A stretch of 64,000 nucleotides of DNA. Origin: CAWJLE01 sp963843645 (GTDB lineage Bacteria > Chloroflexota > Anaerolineae > DAOTYC01). The stretch's first letter is position 1; each line of letters begins with the position of its first letter. The position numbers and the translations under genes were made by a program. The DNA is taken from NCBI GenBank assembly GCA_963843645.1, contig CAWJLE010000001.1, forward strand, positions 434,001 to 498,000, read 5' to 3'. Shown piece after piece: positions 60,952 through 64,000 of this stretch. Under the pieces are notes generated by a model that saw nothing but the letters and a program-made list of their open reading frames with translations, was not told where the DNA came from and did no database searches.

Positions 60952-62055
60952 CTACGCACCTCCTTTCGTGTGATCCGCCTGCGGCAATAATCTGGACCAG
61001 AGGCGGTTGAAATTGATCTCGCGGTTGCCGAGCAAGCCCGTCGGCCGGAAGACGATCACGAGCACGAAGAGGACGGCCATCAGAATCTGGCTGGCGCCGT
61101 ACACCGGCGGGATGTGCACGAAGCCGAGCGATACGCCGCGCTCGGCGTTGCGCAGGACCTCCGACAGCACGGTGATGGCCACCGTGCCGACGATCGACCC
61201 GCTGACCGAGCCCATGCCCCCGACTGGCGAGCATGGTGATGATGCTGAACGTCAGGGCGAAGTAGAATGACTTCGGGGAGAATGACAGTGATGAAGTGCG
61301 CCCACAGGGAGCCGGCCACACCGGTGAAGAACGCGCTGACGCAGAAAGCCAGCAGCCGGGAGCGCATGACGCTGATGCCCAGGGACTGCGCGGCGATCTC
61401 GTTGTCGCGGACAGCGACCATCTGCCGGCCGAAGGCTGACTTGGCCAGCCGCCAGATGACGTACACCGTGACGACGGTCCAGCCCCATACCCACCACAGC
61501 GTGGTGTACGGCGGCACCCCGGCAAAAGTGCGCGCGCCGCGCGTCACCGAGTCCCAGTTGATCGAGAATCACCTGGACGATGACCAGGAAGCCCATCGTG
61601 GCCACCGAAACGTACGGCCCGGTCAGCCGCATAAGCGACAGGCCGACCAGGAAGGCGATGACCATGGCGACCAGCAGCCCGGCGATCAGCGTGGCGGGAA
61701 GGAAAGACATCTCCACACCCGCCAGCCAGCCGGGCAGGATCGGGCAGGTTAACCTGCTTCTGCGTCAGCGGCAGAGTCAGGATGGCTGCCGTGTAGGCGC
61801 CGATGGCCATGAAGCCGATGTGCCCCAACGAGAACACGCCGGTGTAGCCGTTCGACAGGTTCAGGCTGACGACCAGGATGATGTTGATGCCCAGCAGGAT
61901 CACGATCCGCTGCACGTAAGCCGAGGCGACGCAGCTCGGTGTAGCCAGCAGAGGCAGCAGCATGCCCAGGAGCAGCAGCGTCAGACCGAAGACAGGAGGC
62001 ACTCGCTCACTGGTGAGCACGGCCGGTACGACCGGGCGGCTGTTTCGCGCTGCAT
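60952..62055 (-). CDS. livM: Branched-chain amino acid ABC transporter permease LivM-like (several frameshifts)
   Basis: About 365 residues in several frames. Helices and motifs include FGLTLLLLGMLLPLLATPS, IILVVSLNLSNGYTGVFSLG, HIGFMAIGAYTAAIL, MRLTGPYVSVATMGFLVIVQ, QMVAVRDNEIAAQSLGISVM (the ATPase-contact loop) and LMAVLFVLVIVFRPTGLLGN. ATG at 62053-62055 after AGGAGAAG, just past the livH stop. Breaks fall in G/C runs as elsewhere in the window. Confidence 0.82.
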
Positions 62056-62056
62056 C

Positions 62057-62960
62057 TCAGATCTTCTCCTTCTCGGTCGAGCCCAAAATGCCGTTGGGAC
62101 GGAACAGCAGCAAGATGACCAGCGCCGCGAAAACGAACGCATCACGGAACGGGGTCAGCGACGGCGGCAGCAGGCCCTGCAAGCAGGATCTCCAGTGTGC
62201 CCAGCACGTAGCCGCCCAAGCACCGCGCCGGGCAGGCTGCCCAGCCCGCCGATCACCGACGCGACGAACGCCTTCAGCACCGGGTAGAAGCCCATCAGGG
62301 GGTCGATCTTGCCGACGCGCGCGCTCCACAGCAGGCCGACGACGCCGGCCAGCAGGGAGCCGATGGCGAATGCGGCGGCGATCACCCGGTTGACGTTGAT
62401 GCCCATCAGCCGGGCGGCCAGCAGGTCGTACGATGCGGCGCGCATCGAGATGCCGATCTCGGTGCGGGTAACGAACAGCGTGAGCAGGCACCAGGAGCAC
62501 CAGTCGTGATGGCGATGGCGACCAGGTCCACGCTCGCGACCCGCAAGCGCGCCGAACTGTCAGCGCGGTGCCCAGAAAGGCCGGCGTCGGAAACGGCCGC
62601 GAGGTCGGGCTGGAACAGCAGGATGGCGCTGTTTTCCAGGAAGATGGTGACGGCGAACGAGGTCAGCAGCATCGCCATGTCGGGCGCACCGCGGATGGGC
62701 CGGTAGGCCACGCGTTCCATGATCAGGCCGGCAAGCGTGCTGGCGGCGATGCCGGCCACCGCCGCGACGCCGAACGGCAGGCCGGTCAGCATCAGGAGCA
62801 GCGTCGTGTAGCTGCCCACCATGATCAGGTCGCCGTGCGCGAAGTTGATCAGCCGCAGGATGCCGAACACCATGGCCAGCCCGATGGCCATCAGCGCGTA
62901 CAGGCTGCCGATGCTGACCGCGTTGATTCCTTGTTGCAGCAGGAAATCCAAAGAGGTCAT
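62057..62960 (-). CDS. livH: Branched-chain amino acid ABC transporter permease LivH-like (frameshifts)
   Basis: About 300 residues. AVSIGSLYALMAIGLAMVFG, LRLINFAHGDLIMVGSYTTL and MERVAYRPIRGAPDMAMLLT open the protein. After breaks near 62500 and 62460 it continues MRAASYDLLAARLMGINVNR and FVASVIGGLGSLPGAVLG, ending RPNGILGSTEKEKI. Seven bases separate its ATG from the livF stop codon. It is the partner of LivM. Confidence 0.85.
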
Positions 62961-62966
62961 GCGGGC

Positions 62967-63668
<702 letters not shown>

Positions 63669-63676
<8 letters not shown>

Positions 63677-64000
63677 TGGCCGCAGACCTCCCCAGGTAAG
63701 CTTCGATCACCTGTGGATCGCTGCGTATTTGCTCGGGCGGCCCTTGGGCGATGATCTCGCCGTAGCTCAGCACCTGGATGCGGTCGCACAACTGCATGAC
63801 GACCGGCATGTTGTGTTCCACGATGATGATGGTCAGATCGTACTGGTCGCGGATGTGCGCGGATGAGGCGCAGGACTTCCATGCTCTCGTGCGGGTTCAT
63901 GCCGGCCGTCGGCTCGTCCAGCAGGAGGAAGCTGGGGTCGCAGGGCCAGCGCGCGCACGATCTCCAGCCGGCGCTGGTCGCCGTAGGACAGGGTCGAGGC
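63669..64000 (-). CDS. livG: Branched-chain amino acid ABC transporter ATP-binding protein LivG-like, partial
   Basis: Only the C-terminal third is in the window; the gene runs off the right edge. Visible are LSYGDQRRLEIVRALA, the Walker B region FLLLDEPTAGMNPHES, IIIVEHNMPVVMQLCDRIQV and the end IRSDPQVIEAYLGRSAANA. One-base breaks occur near 63943 and 63855. It is the first known gene of the minus-strand livGFHMK order. Confidence 0.85.

Overview
This is a GC-rich (about 60-65 percent) bacterial fragment from an anaerobe. Its gene content (two Hdr-type electron-bifurcation sets, [FeFe] hydrogenases, ThyX, MalFGK-like and Liv ABC transporters) and its many short intergenic palindromes fit an uncultivated Chloroflexota (Anaerolineae/Caldilineae-like) lineage. 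That placement is an inference: there is no rRNA or marker set here. Sequence quality matters. Dozens of conserved genes are interrupted by single-base indels, usually in G/C runs, while the protein continues intact in another frame. I therefore annotate these as single genes with probable assembly or sequencing indels.

Layout. 1-11 kb: end of a ribulose-phosphate-epimerase-like gene, then a minus-strand sugar/polyol catabolic operon (DeoR-type regulator, binding protein, two permeases, two ATPases, a dehydrogenase, a previously hidden 57-aa membrane protein, an FGGY kinase and a DhnA-type aldolase). 11.2-12.9 kb: an IS1182-like insertion sequence with 43-bp perfect inverted ends. 13-15.7 kb: a PEP-utilizing mobile-domain protein and Era. 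15.7-29.9 kb: a large plus-strand electron-transfer cluster (HdrC-HdrB-HdrA1-HdrA2-HdrC-HdrB, a flavodoxin-fold quinone reductase, a tandem HdrA fusion, a CBS-ACT protein, MvhD, an FrhB-like protein, and fumarate-reductase-like TfrB/TfrA). 29.9-31.1 kb: ThyX and dCMP deaminase. 31.1-32.4 kb: a broken vapBC pair next to a low-GC, foreign-looking methyltransferase.

32.5-36 kb (minus): 2-oxoacid dehydrogenase E1 beta/alpha, a GntR regulator and a family 4 uracil-DNA glycosylase. 36-39.7 kb (minus): three paralogous zinc dehydrogenases. The last one sits behind a promoter, a structured leader resembling the Moco/Tuco riboswitch, and a terminator that competes with the leader. 40-47.5 kb (plus): a hydrogenase operon on a consensus promoter with an operator-like palindrome. 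It encodes a GltD-[FeFe] hydrogenase fusion, a [2Fe-2S] thioredoxin-fold protein, a sensory (group C-like) [FeFe] hydrogenase with a PAS domain, a SpoIIE-type phosphatase and a small membrane protein.

47.5-59.5 kb: mixed genes, including an ATPase/transmembrane/beta-propeller fusion, a YdjC deacetylase, a thioredoxin-NHL protein whose catalytic cysteine position is an in-frame TGA followed by a SECIS-like hairpin (candidate selenoprotein), RidA, HIT, a PQQ-type sugar dehydrogenase, a molybdopterin oxidoreductase and a creatininase-family amidohydrolase. The spaces between hold hairpin repeats, including a five-copy tandem array with compensatory changes. 59.6-64 kb: a minus-strand livGFHMK branched-chain amino acid/amide transporter running off the right edge.

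Functionally the window joins hydrogen metabolism and sensing, flavin-based electron bifurcation to a soluble fumarate-reductase-like module, and uptake of sugars and amides.
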